A stretch of DNA of 64,000 bases from Dasypus novemcinctus (lineage: Eukaryota > Chordata > Mammalia > Cingulata > Dasypodidae), in assembly GCF_030445035.2 (NCBI RefSeq), contig NC_080673.1:184307216-184371215 (forward strand). Direction: 5' to 3'. The notes below the pieces were generated by a model. It had not been told where the DNA came from, did not search any database, and saw only the letters and a list, made by a program, of their open reading frames with translations. Numbering within the stretch: the first letter of the stretch is position 1; each line of letters begins with the position of its first letter. The translations under genes and the position numbers were made by a program. Below are positions 22,960 to 35,600 of the stretch, in pieces.

Positions 22960-23290
22960 TCAGTTTTCAAGTCAGGTAGCTTCTGCCCTCTATGATAACT
23001 CTTATTTGTTCCTGTCTTCAGCCACTGGTCTATATAATTCTTGAGCATGACTTCTCACTCCTTCACTCAGTTCTAAAATAGAGTTAGAAAAGGGGTAACG
23101 TTGAACTCTCAAGTCATTTGTTAGGATTGTTAATGCTAAGTGATTTTGTATTCTTTTTTTCCATTGTTTTTTATGCTTCCCCTATGGGCTGTAAGTTCCA
23201 TGTGAGGAATAGCACACTTGCTTATCTTTGTGTCCCCAACCCTTGGGACAATAGGTCCCCAATAAAAAGTGGTTGATTTGAATGATTGCC
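22960..23290 (+). repeat. L2 LINE 3' end
   Basis: The sequence GGGCTGTAAGTTCCATGTGAGG, then TTTGTGTCCCCAACCC, then a terminal CAATAAAAAGTGGTTGATTTGAATGA matches the conserved end of L2. Confidence 0.65.
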
Positions 23291-23900
23291 TGACTGCTAA
23301 TGAAAAAACCAGTAAAATTAACAACCTTGGGGGAGATGCCCTCCAGAAGCACAGCCATGTCAAGGTAAGTAATTTAGAAAAGAGTGGTGAATATTGTTTG
23401 TGAATAGAGGCTGCCTATCAACAGTCATATTATAACTACTGCAGAATGATTGAAGGGAGGCAGTTGAGAGAGTAAAACTTCTTTGACTCGCCTATGCAAT
23501 TGGAATCATTCTATTAACTGAAGTAAGAAACTGGGGATGGGCTGCAGATTGACTTTTCTGAAACAGTCCAATTTTCCTGGTCCCATAAGGTCCTTTATGG
23601 TATAGAATGTAATGACTGTAATGTAGGCAGAAGGCTTGGACTAAAATAAATAAGCAATTGACCTAACTGTACATCTGTAGAAGAGACTCATTGAAAATTC
23701 TGTTTGGGCCTTGCCTGATTTAGATGTTAGCCAGTGTTTTAAAAAGATAGTCAATTGTTCAAAAAGGAATAGTCATATCATTTTCTGTAGCTAGGGTAGA
23801 AAATATGACACACTCTGAGTTTGAGAATACTTTAAAGCTCTTAGTTGATGGTGAACTGAATTCCAATCACTAAGACACAACACAAATACACAGTATTCAG
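23290..23900. other. Intron, no recognised element
   Basis: It is AT-rich non-repetitive sequence with no exon or repeat that I can support. Confidence 0.35.
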
Positions 23901-23904
23901 TTTT

Positions 23905-24080
23905 TAAAATAAAATGTTATTGAAGTATATCATTCATACATGAACATACATAAACAATAAGTATATAGTAAAAGCTTTGAACTTACAAAACAAACACGCA
24001 TATCATCATATAGGGATTCATACATCTCCCCACCACCAACACCTTGCGTTGTTGTGAAACCTTTGTTATCAAAAGTACTC
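23905..24080 (-). mobile_element. L1 3' end (xenarthran-type), antisense fragment
   Basis: TTATTGAAGTATATCATTCATAC, AACAATAAGTATATAG and CTTACAAAACAAACACGCATATC parallel the copy at 19722. It ends at GTGAAACCTTTGTTATC. Confidence 0.65.
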
Positions 24081-24736
24081 ATTTTTATACAAACATGAAA
24101 CAACAGTTTATCGTATATGCTGGGAAGGGGTATTGTAGATTGAACAGAATAATGAAAATAAGAAAATTACTTGATTAGGAATGTAAGCTGTAGTGCTGAT
24201 TATCTCAGCTTAGTTATCTTCCTTTACTATTGTTCTTAGATCTATTTATGATTGTAATCAAATTCTTTGTGATTTCTTAACTTTGAGTAGACTCAGACTA
24301 AGAAGAGTTATGAAAAGAAAAAATTGTTTTCTTAGACAGTTTTTGGTTTCTGAAGAAAGTCTTTCATAATAGAAGAGGCATCTGTGGGTGGTCATTTGAG
24401 GGCCAACAAGAGGCACAATTTCACTGAGCCTTGAGAACATTTATAAAGGTGAGGAATTTGGAACAAGCCATTTTTTTTTCCTTCAAATGGCCAAATATTC
24501 AGATGATGAAATATTGTCTTCAAAGATGTCTGTAGGCATCTGGCCCAGATTTAATATGCAGTGTTTATGAAAGCAAGGGAAGAGGGAAAGGTAATGATGA
24601 ATTCAGCACAGTGGTTTTTAATATTGTTAGCATTTTTCCTAGTGACTACAATCCAGGCTTCAGAATCCCTTATTTTTACTGGGAAGAGATGACTCTTTGA
24701 AACATGTGCATCTTCCGAAGCAGCCCTATATAACAC
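24080..24736. other. Intron, no recognised element
   Basis: It is unremarkable AT-rich DNA leading up to the SINE. Confidence 0.35.
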
Positions 24737-25189
24737 GGCGGACTTGGCCCAGTGGTTAGGGTGTCCGTCTACCACGTAGGAGGTCCGCGGTTCAAACCCC
24801 GGGCCGCCTTGACCCGTGTGGAGCTGGCCCATGCGCAGTGCTGATGCGCGCAAGGAGTGCCCTGCCATGCAGGGGTGTCCCCCGCGTAGGGGAGCCCCAT
24901 GCGCAAGGAGTGCACCCTGTAAGGAGAGCCGCCCAGTGTGAAAGAAAGTCCAGTCTGCCTAAGAATGGTGCCTCACACACGGAGAGCTAACACAACAAGA
25001 TGACGCAACCAAAAGAAACACAGATTCCCGTGCCGCTGACAACAGAAGAGGACAAGACAACAACAGAAACGGACAAAGAAGACTCAGCAAATAGACACAG
25101 AGAACAGACAACCGAGGTGGCGGGGGCGGGGGGGGGGGGGGGAGGGGAGAGAAATAAATAAATAAATAAATCTTTAAAAAAAAAAAAAA
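24737..25189 (+). mobile_element. Chimeric DAS SINE (tRNA-like head plus long unrelated body)
   Basis: The head GGCGGACTTGGCCCAGTGG... with B-box GGTTCAAACCCCGGGCC is followed by a GC-rich body (AGCTGGCCCATGCGCAGTGC, GCGCAAGGAGTGC). An AC-rich segment, a G-run (about 25120-25140), AAATAAATAAAT and a poly-A tail come next. This architecture matches the fusion-type DAS subfamilies. No clear target-site duplication is seen. Open frames across it are non-functional. Confidence 0.9.
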
Positions 25190-25284
25190 GAATTCCATCT
25201 TGCTTTCAAGTTTTGAGCGCTCCAAACTGAACTCTACCCATTGAGATGTTCTAGAAGGAAATTCCAAGTTAAGTGGGATGGTGA

Positions 25285-25490
25285 AGATCTTGTGTTTTGC
25301 AGTCAGCAACCTCCTAGGTTTTAATTCTGTCCACTTTCCAACTGTGTAGTCTTGGCAAGTTTCTAAGGCTCAGTTTCCTTGTCTGTAAAATGGAAATTGT
25401 AACATCAACCTTCTGAGGTGATTTTAAGAATGCAATGAGACAATACATGTTCTAAGCTTAGGCCAATGCTTGGTATGTGGGAAGCAAACA
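25285..25490 (+). repeat. MIR SINE, nearly complete
   Basis: CAACTGTGTAGTCTTGGCAAG, then CTCAGTTTCCTTGTCTGTAAAATGG, then GCAATGAGACAATACATG and CCAATGCTTGGTATGTGG follow the MIR order on the plus strand. Confidence 0.85.
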
Positions 25491-26160
25491 GAAGCTATAA
25501 TGATGATTTTAGTGGAAAAGAAGAGACATGGAGACAGACATGTGAAGAGATGTTAACCAAAATTACAAGAGACAATTTTGGGGAAAGCATAATGCCCACT
25601 GAACCACAGTTGTTTCTCCATCCTTTCTGTATTTTTTCTCACAGGCCATGCTTGTGATAAGGTATTTTTAAATAAAAATTTTCATAGGAACAAGTGCACT
25701 CCTTTGTTGAATAGCTTTATGCCCTAATAGACAACAGTCAGGTCATTTCCAGAAGGCCAGTTGTCTGATTCAGAATTTGATGTTTATTTTTTCCTGATTT
25801 GCAAACAAAATGGAAAAATTACCCATTTATTTGCAGAGAATAAAAACATCATACCAATGAAAATTAGAAGGTAAAACTCCAGAATAATGTGATTCTTCAG
25901 AAAATACAATCCAATTATGGGAGATGGGTAATATCCAGTTCTTTTTTTTCCTTTTTTTTGGTCGACCTATAATAAATGCAGATTGCTTAGGTATTTAATA
26001 TAGAGTGGTATTTCAAAGCCAAATGGTGACTATTATTTCCATTATCAGTGAAAAAAAAGTACTATTAAGGTAGAAATGAGTATTTTGGGCTTAGAGAGGA
26101 GAAAAGTTTTTCAGGGGAAACCTGAAAAATTGTAACTCCTTCCATCCCAAGTTAGAGGGT
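25490..26160. other. Intron, no recognised element
   Basis: It is AT-rich with short T/A runs. No exon or repeat is supported. Confidence 0.35.
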
Positions 26161-26164
26161 TGTT

Positions 26165-26480
26165 ACTTTGGTAAATATTTTTGAAGTATCTATCATGTGC
26201 CAGGCTGTATTTTAGAGCCTCTGCATTCCATTGCGTGTGAGAAAGAAAGGCCCTGGCCTTTGGCAAGTAGAGACAGACTAGACACAGTCAAATTACGAAG
26301 AGGTAGAAGATAGTTTTTAAAAGTGATAAGTACTATGCAGATTATAAAAAGGGTCATGTGATGGGATAGACAGTGAGCTGGGGGCATGCTCAGACAGGGG
26401 CTGGGCTCAAGGGAGGTCTCCCTGGGGAGGTCTTGGTTGACCTACCTGTAGGGCGGTGTTCCGGTGGGCTGGAACTGGGT
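26165..26480 (-). repeat. L2 LINE 3' region, antisense
   Basis: TATCTATCATGTGCCAGGCTG, AAAAGTGATAAGTACTATGCAG, GATGGGATAGACAGTGAGC and GGGAGGTCTCCCTGGGGAGG form the reverse complement of the L2 3' portion in the expected order. Confidence 0.65.
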
Positions 26481-26639
26481 GAGTGAGGGGCTGTGGCTAG
26501 AGATGGAGATGGTTGGTGATGACAGCACCCAGGCCCCCCAAGACGGCAGGTGAGTGAGTGGGCTAGGAATTATTTTCAGTGATATAGGAGCCCATGGAAG
26601 TTCTTAAGCTGGGGGTGGGGGGTACATGCCTTGATTTAT

Positions 26640-27075
26640 GCTTTCAAAAGACCCCTCTGCCCCTGTGCACCTCTTCAAACTCAATTCACGTCTCTTGTCT
26701 TCTCATCCAGTCTCACTTTCTAGTCAAGGAATTCTCTCTGTTCTCTGTCATCACAGGGTTATTTGCCTTCACTTTTTTTTTTTTTCCTTCCTGGAATGCC
26801 CTCCCAACTCCACCCCACCCTCTTCTCAGATAATCCCTCCTGTACTTTCACATCTTAGCTCAACTCTTTCTGGCTTAGTTGGAAATAAGCTTTCTCTGGC
26901 CTGCCTGCCTCAGTCAACTTTTCCTATCAAATAGTCAAATAAGAACGTATACTTCTCATTGGTTAACACGTAACCAGATTGCACTCTTGCATCTTTCGGC
27001 AGGATGTGTTGATGAGTACCAGCCTCTCCCATTAGAATTTAACCTCCGTGAGGGCAGACAAGTCTACATTGCATT
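26640..27075 (+). repeat. L2 LINE 3' region
   Basis: TTCCTGGAATGCCCTCCC, CAGATAATCCCTCCTGTACTT and TTAGAATTTAACCTCCGTGAGGGCAGACAAG match L2 on the plus strand. An ACAAAC-type simple repeat (27080-27108) follows. Confidence 0.65.
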
Positions 27076-27109
27076 CGGCAAAAAACACAAACACAAACAC
27101 AAACAAAAA

Positions 27110-27960
27110 CCCCCAGAAGATCACTGGTTGTTGTGAGGATGGATTAGAGTAGGGGCAAGAATAAATCTGAGTGAATCGTCAGGGGCTCTTGCAAAAAGCA
27201 GGTGAGAGGTGATGGTGCTGGGATTAAAGCCGGAGAGTGGTGAACATAAAGTAAGCTTTGGCCAACTGCTCCTGTTTACCAGCACTGCATGGACCTCTGA
27301 GTGCCTGGTAAGGAGAAATGTTACTGAGAAACCTGAGTGGACGCCTCAAACGTTCAACAGTGGGCAGACCCTTCCTGGGGAAGGCACAATCTGCTGTTTC
27401 ATTCACTTGGATTATTGTAAACTGCTGGAACAATGGTATATCCAGTTACATGGGAAAATAATGTTTGCTTGGGTTAACGTACAGATTTAAGAAAATCTAG
27501 CATGACAGAAGTTAAACAGCACGTTAGGGTATATGTCCCATGTTTCTCATCAGCTAGAATCCAGTGGTAAATGAGAATGGTACTACTGCAGTGCACTTGA
27601 TTGTACTCTTCTGAACCCTCTGGTGTGTTAAAAAATAAATGTTTTAAACTTAAAAAAAAATCAGCAGACTGCTATTTTGTTGGTTACTGAAAAGAACTAC
27701 TGCCCAATTAGTGCCACAAGGCACTGGAGCCTCTAGAAGTGGCTGGGCAGTTCATTGCCTGCAGCTGTTCTTTGGGAAAGGCTGTCTACGGGGACTGTGT
27801 CATGCTAACGTTTCCTTCTAACATTAGGACTTAAATGAAACAGAATTAGGCTAAATGTGTATTTGGGAGAGATGAAGAGAGAACCACGGAAGCCAGGCAA
27901 CCCAGGGACATATTCCCAGGCTTTTTCTCCATTCAAGCCCTTTTGTTTGCAAGCAAGAAA
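27110..27960. other. Intron, no recognised element
   Basis: The sequence is mostly non-repetitive with an A-run near 27652. No exon is supported. Confidence 0.35.
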
Positions 27961-27964
27961 ACAA

Positions 27965-28045
27965 GGGGTGGGGTGGGGTGGGGGGAGAGGGAGAGGGAGA
28001 GAGGAGGGGAGGAGAGGGGAGGGGATGAGTGGGGAGGGGAACCAA
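27965..28045 (+). repeat. G/A-rich low-complexity tract
   Basis: GGGGT units are followed by GGGAGA/GAGGGG units. The almost pure purine strand is capable of triplex or G-quadruplex structures. Confidence 0.85.
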
Positions 28046-28049
28046 AACA

Positions 28050-29860
28050 AGAGCTTTCATGGCTAATGAATGTGTTTTAAAGATTCTGACATCACATGAG
28101 ATCCAAGGTCAAAAAGTGAACTTAAGCCACATCTTAAGCGGGAATGGGCACCAAGGTTGGCATGAAGGCCTCTGGCTCCGGCATCCTCAGGCGCCCCTTT
28201 CTCCACGACTTGCCTGGCATAAGATTCAGCCCAAACGACTTTCAGTCCTGAAGCTGCCTCATCACCTCAGCTCCTGTGCCCCATCCCAACTGGAATTTCC
28301 TTCTCTGCCTCTTAGTTCTGTTTTCAGGAAGGCGATTCTGTTTGGTTGCGCCCCGCCTAGGCATGGACCCTCTGGCGTCCCGGTTCTTGTCCCGATTCCT
28401 GGCCATAGCTCACGGCAGGATAATCGGGCCCGTTGTCTGCTCGGTGGTGCTGGGCAGGACAGACAACGATGGACATGTCCGTATTTGCTGTTTTGAGAAG
28501 AGCCGTCTTTTATTTCTCCAAAGACTTGGGATCACTTAGTAGAGGGAGGAGAGTGTTTTTGGTCAAGTCTTGGAGAAAGGAAGAGAGCACTGTTGCTGGG
28601 AATTTGGGGGCCGCTCTTTGGGAGGGCTGGGGGAAGGCTGTGGTGGCATAGCAGCAATCAGATAGAGACACGTTGGGGCAGGGGCAGGTATACCACCAGT
28701 GCCCATCGATGGCTGGAGGCGGCTGCTCTAGAAAGGGATCTTTTATACAGTCATTCAATTTTCATTTAAAAAATAAGGCGAAGACACAAACCAATTCTCT
28801 AGTAAATTCAACACTTCCCACTGTATCTCCTTGGTGAGTAAGATCTTTCATTCTAGGACGTGACCTCACTATAGCATGCCTCTTGTGTTGTTTTTATGCT
28901 AAAAGAACCCTTGTTTGTTCCCTTCCCGTAGGGAATTTTCAACTGTCCCTTACCCTTTCCTGGCTTTGGCATCTGCCAGGTTCTAGAACTAGATGCTGTT
29001 GGGCAGAAGAGGGCAGGTTGAGAAAATCCTGCTTCACCGTCCCTCAGGATTTCAGTGCTATTGCATGAATTTCATTTAACCAGCAGGGCGCTCTGGATTC
29101 TCCAAATGTATTAATTAGGCCAAGGCGGGCAATGTCCTCCAGTCCAATAAAAACCCAGAACTGTTAATGGTGGGATCGCCTGATAATTTCAAGTCCCACC
29201 TTCCCCCATAGAGTGGCAGTGGGAGTGGGCAGATGTGCTCTCAATTTGCCTTCTAAAATGCTTTTGAGCAAGTACTGACACATTTTTTTGAGACGCTTGG
29301 AAGAAGCGAGTCCCATGGACGCAAATTTTTATTGTTTTAAACTAATAAAACCCACGGCTGGGATTCTGAACAGAGTCTGCATAAAATACATGAATCCAGT
29401 ACTAACCCTTTGGTTGTGTCATCAGAGTAGACAAAAGAAATTGTGATGGTATTGATTTTATATCAACATGGGCCTACTGACACATGATTTAAGACACGTT
29501 TAAATAAAAGACCAGTCAGAGAAAGGAGATTATCTGAGCCTTCTGTTTAGAAAGACAACAGTCTTGAGAGCGTATTTAATTTCTGCACTTGTAAATGCCA
29601 CCGACCACAAAGGTTTTGACCCTAGATAATTGGGGTCATTGTCCTCCCATCTATGGATGCATTGTGTAGACCTTGTCTTTCATTCATGGGGTATTTTCTA
29701 GAGACTCTGGGAGGGATTATCAATGGAAAACTCCCTGGGCTGACTCCTTCATGTGGAACAGCCACAGGTGGGTGTGAGGCTGGCCAAACAGCTGTCCTCT
29801 GGCTCTCTCTTTCCCAAGCTAGCACAGACTCAGTTGCTTACCAGATACCCAACACAGGCA
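28050..29860. other. Intron, repeat-poor
   Basis: The sequence is largely non-repetitive, including 29050-29560, with moderate GC around 28180-28460. Several open frames exist but none has a flanking splice pattern or protein-like character that I can support. Confidence 0.4.
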
Positions 29861-29864
29861 CCAT

Positions 29865-30425
29865 CCCCTGATTCACTTCTTCCCAAGTGTAAGTCTGGTC
29901 TTTTCAAGCAGTCCAATCTTGACTTTCTAGTGGCCGTTGATCTTGCCTTCCCTAATGGTCACACAGTGAGCAATTGCTTATTGGCTCGTATTTGTACCTT
30001 GTACTGTTCTGTAAATGCTGGATTGCTGTAGTTTCGTCTTCCACACCAGGTGGTAAGCAACTTGGGGTGGGCACAACTCTCAAAACTGACCTTTCCTTTT
30101 GCTACAACTTTAGTTCACACCTTTGCCTAGACTCTTGACAGAACAGAGCACAAGTCTGGCCGTTGTGATCTCTTGTTAAAAACCCTTCGATGCCTCCAAT
30201 GTGACTTCAAACTCCTTGGCTCTGGCTTGCAGTGACCCTGGTGGTTTTGCCTGTGCTTTCCTAGGTCACCTCTCACTTCTTCAGCACACCCCTTCTTGCC
30301 CTGAGCAGGGCCCAGGCCAGCTCCTTCTTGCTTCCAAGTGGGGTGTGACCTCACATTCTGCCGAGCCTTTGCTCTTAGGGTCCCCTTGCCCACACCTTCC
30401 TTTCCGTCCCTTAAGGTTCTGTAAT
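29865..30425 (+). repeat. L2 LINE fragments
   Basis: Phrases such as GTTAAAAACCCTTCGATGCCTCC, ACTTCAAACTCCTTGGCTCTGGC and GAGCAGGGCCCAGGCC correspond to L2 on the plus strand. The first part (29865-30060) is less certain. Confidence 0.5.
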
Positions 30426-31895
30426 TTTCAGCAGATTATAAAAACACAAAGTACCTTTCTCAAACTAAAATGGTGACACGAAAACTGAAGAAAGAGAGGC
30501 AAAGAATGTATGTAGGAATGAACGTGATTTGACCAACCAGACAAATATATAATTTGTGCAGGTTAAAAGGCGTATTAATAACTTCACGAGGTTAACCAAT
30601 TTAGGACTCAATTAGAAATGTGATCCCAGTGACTACATACAAATTATTATAATTATGGTGACAGGAAATGGTGCTCCTAGGAAATGGTCGGAAGCAGAAA
30701 TTTAAAAGGGGAATATATTATTTAAAAGTCAGGCAGCTTGTCTTTGCGGCCCTAAGAGTTGAATTGGGAAAATTAAAGATCTCAGATCATAAAACTACCA
30801 GCAGAATGAAGTACTAAGCTAATCCACTCAGCAGAAAGCAGTTCTCCACCATAATTGGAAATGCAGGCTTGTGGTTACTTAATAGGAGGGAACATTTAAT
30901 CATGTCAGGGCCACTGTGTGCCATAGATTTAGCATACCCTCTCGAACATATTTTGCAACTTGGACAATTAATTCCACACCTGTACTGTCCCATATCTAGC
31001 TTTATAAAACATTGTCCTCCCCATAAAAATAAATGTATGTGGCAAATAGCCCTTTTCCTTGTTTGCCAAAAGACAGATTACTATCAGGAAGGCCAAATTA
31101 TCACCTGCTGTCAACAAATGGATTACCCAAGTTGAGATGGTTGTTGCCACTGTCATTATCTTATATATTAAAGCCATTATGTAGGAACAGAGGAATAAAA
31201 TGAATGATCTGGAATTTATCTGGAATTTCTATTAGACCTTTTTGAACTTCATTTTGCATGCTTGTGAGATTATGAATTAAAACTCTTCAGCAGCCCCATT
31301 TTTTTTTTTAAAAAAGGGAAACTGCTTCTTTAAGTGAAGATTCCCCTCTCCCTCTTCCCCCCTTAAAGCAAAAGGTTTTAGATGAACTCAGCAGCCCATG
31401 AACCTTTTCATGTTGTCATCTACTGACATTTTTCTTTCTGGATTTTTAGAAATATAATACAAGATAAAAATAAACTTGGAGGTGAAACAGCAAGAGGTAG
31501 AGATAACAAGAGTATTTATTTAGTTTACTCTTCGGCTTTTATTTTTCTTTTACTATTGAAGTAATTTATGTTCCTGCTCTTTTTTTTTTTTTTTTAACCT
31601 CTGAAGTCGGTTTCGGTTAACTTCGATTTCCATGAGTCTATTTTATTTAATTAAACTTTTTGAAGACTTTTTTTTCCACTCCATTTAAATGAAACATGAC
31701 TGAGGAAAGAGTGAATATAAACATCTTTGCATAACTGATGCGCTGAAAAATGCATGACCACTTAAATGTCACAACTCGGTGAAGCCTTTCTTTTTCATTC
31801 TCGTGCTACTGAATTTTAGGGACAAGCTGCATTTTGCATTTGTAGCTTTGTGAAAATCAGGGAGCACCATACTCTGGAGGGAAAAACTAATTCAG
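30425..31895. other. Intron, AT-rich repeat-poor block
   Basis: No exon or confident repeat is seen. T/A homopolymers occur near 31300 and 31580. The 31600-31880 segment is AT-rich, non-repetitive and could be an ancient conserved non-coding element, but this cannot be shown here. Confidence 0.35.
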
Positions 31896-31917
31896 GGATG
31901 AACATGGCGCTGAGATC

Positions 31918-32025
31918 TCAAGCTTCTCCCTCTGCCTCCTCCTGCCTCTCCTCCTCTCTTTCTCTCCTCCCCTGCTCCCTTCCACCCTCCCTTCCCTCCC
32001 CCCTCTGTCCCTCCTTCCCAGGTCA
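31918..32025 (+). repeat. C/T-rich low-complexity tract
   Basis: About 100 bases of nearly pure pyrimidine (CTCC, CCTT and TCTCTC units) end at TTCCCAGG. It would serve as a polypyrimidine tract or form a triplex. The sequence after the AG shows no convincing exon. Confidence 0.8.
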
Positions 32026-32029
32026 TCCT

Positions 32030-32930
32030 TATCTTTGCTGCCCTCTTTTCTTTGGCTATGGGGCTGATGGATGTGAGGCTGGCCTCGGGCTGGGGCAGCC
32101 AACCCAGGCACCACAGTGAGGCGACTGTCGCTCCTTTTTCCTGGGCCTCCTGGGCCTGTTCCTGAGGGAGGCTGCCCTTCTGGCCGGTCCAGCAAGCCTC
32201 AGGGAATTAATTTCGTTCTGGGTAGTGTACCTTCACCCCCGTCTCTGGCTCATTTACTTGCTCCTCAGTAATCAGGCTGCTGTAGCTTAGACTCCGAGAA
32301 TGAGGTAAGGTCTGATTCCAATGTCCTACCATCAGGAACTCATGGACAGAAAGAGGCAGGGGAATGCAAATCTGAAAGGGAGATAAAAGGACGCAGAAGC
32401 AATTAGGCTATTATGAGACAAGATAAACCAGAGTTAGAGGAGCCTAAGGGGTGGGGTAAATGGGTCAGGTAACTGCTGTTCCTTAACCACCTCCTAGGGG
32501 TGGGACACTCCATCCTGGGGATGGAAAGAAATGAGGCCTGTGGGGAGGGTGGTGACTGCCTTTTGATATAGGGCACACACTTGTCAGTTTGTCATAGTCC
32601 CCACCATTCCATCATGTCTCTCTAATGAACAAGTGACGATTGCTTTAAAGTACAGGAATATTTAGGTTGTCTCAAATCCTAGCTTGATATTGCATTAGTT
32701 TGCTTGGGAATGTGTTGGGACACTATAAACCAGAAAAATCTCTGCTTTCCAGAGGAGGCAGCCACTTCTCGGCTCTAGTCAACTGTTGCCTTATAGGATG
32801 CAGCCCCAGTGACGCCCAACAGAAGCAAGTGTTCTGGGTTTTTGATTTGGTGAAATCTTCCCATTTTATAATGTTGACAACTAAATAAAAAAGCTAAAAA
32901 CCCAATCTGTGGACTGAATGGGGCAGATGG
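32030..32930. other. Intron, no recognised element
   Basis: Non-repetitive DNA, with L2-like scraps possible near 32180-32300. No exon is supported. Confidence 0.35.
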
Positions 32931-32934
32931 TTTT

Positions 32935-33140
32935 TGACTGGTGGGCCTGCTACGTGCCATGCACTGGACCAAGCACTTCACTTGAACTAACTGACTCGCT
33001 CCGTGTCCCAGCCCGTGAGGCTGAAACTGCTGTTCCCTTTCACAGGGATTCCACAAAGCTGATGCCAGCCTTGGAAGAAAACAGAATTTAGCAAGTATCT
33101 CCTGGCCACCTACTATGTGTCAGACACTATGTTGCTCTCT
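32935..33140 (-). repeat. MIR-type SINE, antisense
   Basis: GCTACGTGCCATGCACTGGACCAAGC, then AACTAACTGACTCGC, then TGAGGCTGAAACTGCTGTTCCC form the MIR 3' part reversed. A second similar start (CACCTACTATGTGTCAGACAC) is at 33107. Confidence 0.55.
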
Positions 33141-33469
33141 GTGGGAAGATGCAAAAGCCCTTCTCCTCCCCAGACATGGGTCTACCCGGAGAGACTGGAA
33201 CGCTGTATGAAAAGTTAACTGCCACCACCATAGTTAAATAACAATTAAGAACAACAACACGAGGTCTCACAAGATTATTGTCAAATGAATTGTATAGACA
33301 GTCATAGTTACAGGAACTCAGAGGAGGGAGAGAGGCCTCTCTTTGGGCAGAGTTGCTTGGATTTGAACAGGGATGAAAAGATTATGAATATTCTCCAAAA
33401 TGAGTTGACTAAAGAAGAGAGAAAGAACAAAAGGCTGAGGCAGCTTCTCTTTTGTAAGAATTCCTTTTG

Positions 33470-33600
33470 AGGAAAATATTCTCATCCTCAGAGGTATTGG
33501 ATTTGACCCAGAGGGGTAAGTTACTTGCCCGTGATTGAACAGTGAATTCCTGAAGAGCCCGGTCCTGGAATCCCAGGGGCTGCTTGGGTAGCCATCACCA
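33470..33600 (-). repeat. MIR SINE fragment, antisense
   Basis: GGGGTAAGTTACTTGCCCGTGATTGAACAGTGAATTCCTGAAGAGCC resembles the reversed MIR core. It is diverged. Confidence 0.45.
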
Positions 33601-35030
33601 GTGGGTTCACTGAGAGCTTAGATCTTTGGTGGGCAAAGGTCAGAACGGTATCCAGAGTGACCACAGAGTCCCTGTGCCTGCTAGAAGCTATCCAATGCTG
33701 TGCACTAACTTTCCCTGTTTTCTTCTAGACATCTTTTTTAATGTGAGAACAGTGGCTGGTAGCTCCCAGATGGTGGCTATAAAGTCCCTAGGTGTGAGAG
33801 TCTGCCCAGTAGCCGTTGAAGACTTATAAACAGCCACTGGGATGTGCTTTAATGACTTCTAACCTTGAACATGGAAGAAGAAATCAAGAAGAATGCAGGA
33901 AAAAGATTATAGCTACGGAGAATGGAAGAGAGCATACAAATACCTTCTAACTGGCCTGCCCAAGGACTTCTTAGCTATTCTGCATGATTTCTCATACTCC
34001 TTTGTTCAACCAAACGTCTCTCACACACACACAAGAAATCCTCCAACCGAAAACCGATGAAAATGGCCCTTTCACCTTTTCTACACCTAAGTCTTCCCTT
34101 AGGGTGCTGTGTTTAGCCCTAGGGGCTGGAAATGCATTATCCAGTCAATTCTCTTAAAGAATCAAAAGGATGGGTAAGAATCAGAGGTGGGGACATGGGG
34201 ATGGGGGAAGGGAGATAGTGTTCTAAGTTAGTCTGTGTTTCCCAGACTGCCGGATACTCACTCAGGCGATATGCAAGGCAATGGGGAGAAAGGAGGAGAT
34301 AATATAATTTCTTTTTATTTCGTTACTGAGTTCTCTTCAATTTCCTATTTGGTTCAGGTATGTTCTCGTTAAAAAAAATATATATATATATATATATGTA
34401 TAAGTATATATATATTTGCTAATGACATGTAGGTGAAAAGCATTCAGAGACTATGGTCCTTGACTCCGAGTTTCAACACTTCCTATTTCCAGTCCCTTCT
34501 GCTGAGGTATCTAGACCCCACCATGACAGAAGTAAGAAGCCCAGCTTTTCCAAGTAGGGAGTTTAATTGCTCACAGGCATTCTGTAATTTGTCATTTATG
34601 GCAGGTTTTAAGGACATAAACATTGCAGTGGTATTTTTGAGAGGAAAATTTTATCATTATAGCTCCAAAACACATCACAAACAGAAACAATAATTTCATT
34701 AGTAGCCGAAAATTGTAATAATGCTGTTGAATATAAATTTCACTGCTATGGTAATTCTGAAACACAAGGATGATGAATAAAAAAATTGCAGCAGTATTAT
34801 TGGGAATAAACTTTATTGCTATGAGTAAGACTCAAGTGGGAGGATTGATGGATACTGAACTTTGGGTAATAGTTTTCAGCCAGTGGTATGGGTATTATCA
34901 GCGGGAACTTATTTGCACCCCCACCCCCCTCCTGGTATCGTACCCTCACCTCTGGTGGAAAACCCATGCTCTGGAGAGAGTGAAATACTTCTTGCACTCC
35001 ATCCTCAAACTCTCCCATCTGTCTCTCAGT
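33600..35030. other. Intron, unassigned, with one TA microsatellite
   Basis: Apart from the TA tract at 34376-34418 no element is recognised. No exon is supported. Confidence 0.35.
34376..34418 (+). repeat. (TA)n microsatellite
   Basis: TA dinucleotides run with one GTATAAG interruption. Confidence 0.9.
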
Positions 35031-35034
35031 CAGT

Positions 35035-35600
35035 CTTTTATTACCTTGGTAATTGCATCCTGTTGCTTAAGCCAAAACCCAAGAATTACCTTTGAGTCCC
35101 CCCTTTCCCTGTTGCTGCACATCAAATCCATCACCCAGTACTCTCCATTCTCCCTCCAAATTGTGTCCTGAGTCGGTTCATTCCTCTTCTCTCCTCTGCC
35201 ATGCCTTGGTCCAATCCTGGGCTACCCATGCCCTCCTGCTCCCCTCTAGTCAGTTCATCACCCAGGACCAGCGTGAGTGCTTCTACACTGTCATTGGATC
35301 AACCGCTCTCCAGCCAAAACCCTTGGGTGGCTTCCCTTGTTTGCAGAATTAAGCCTCAACTTACCATGATGCACCCAACCTACGGGATGGCCGGCTTTGT
35401 CTCAACGGTTCTCTCCCTGGGTCATCATGGCCAGCCTCTCAGGTTTCCTTTCTCATTCTCAAAGCCCTTGTTGGCCCCAGGACACTCCTGCTCCTGTGGT
35501 TCTGAGCTGGCTCTGGTGCACCCTCTGGGTTCCCAGCTAGATGTCCCTTTGCCAGAGGGCCCTCCTAACCCCTGCAGTTGAAGGAGCCACTTGGGGCCTC
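35035..35600 (+). repeat. L2 LINE fragments
   Basis: CACATCAAATCCATCACCCAGTA, CCAAAACCCTTGGGTGGCTTCCC and GCAGAATTAAGCCTCAACTTACC follow the L2 3' order on the plus strand. Conceptual frames are broken. Confidence 0.55.

Noticed and set aside
24737..24812. tRNA gene
   Set aside because: It has A- and B-box-like segments but is the head of a SINE, and the same sequence recurs with a SINE body and tail elsewhere.
28276..28539. 87-codon frame with a protein-like look (MDPLASRFLSRF...)
   Set aside because: No matching splice signals, and I recognise no family; an overlapping frame is equally open.
29081..29095. Second CTCF-like site (CAGCAGGGCGCTC)
   Set aside because: Two mismatches at strongly constrained core positions.
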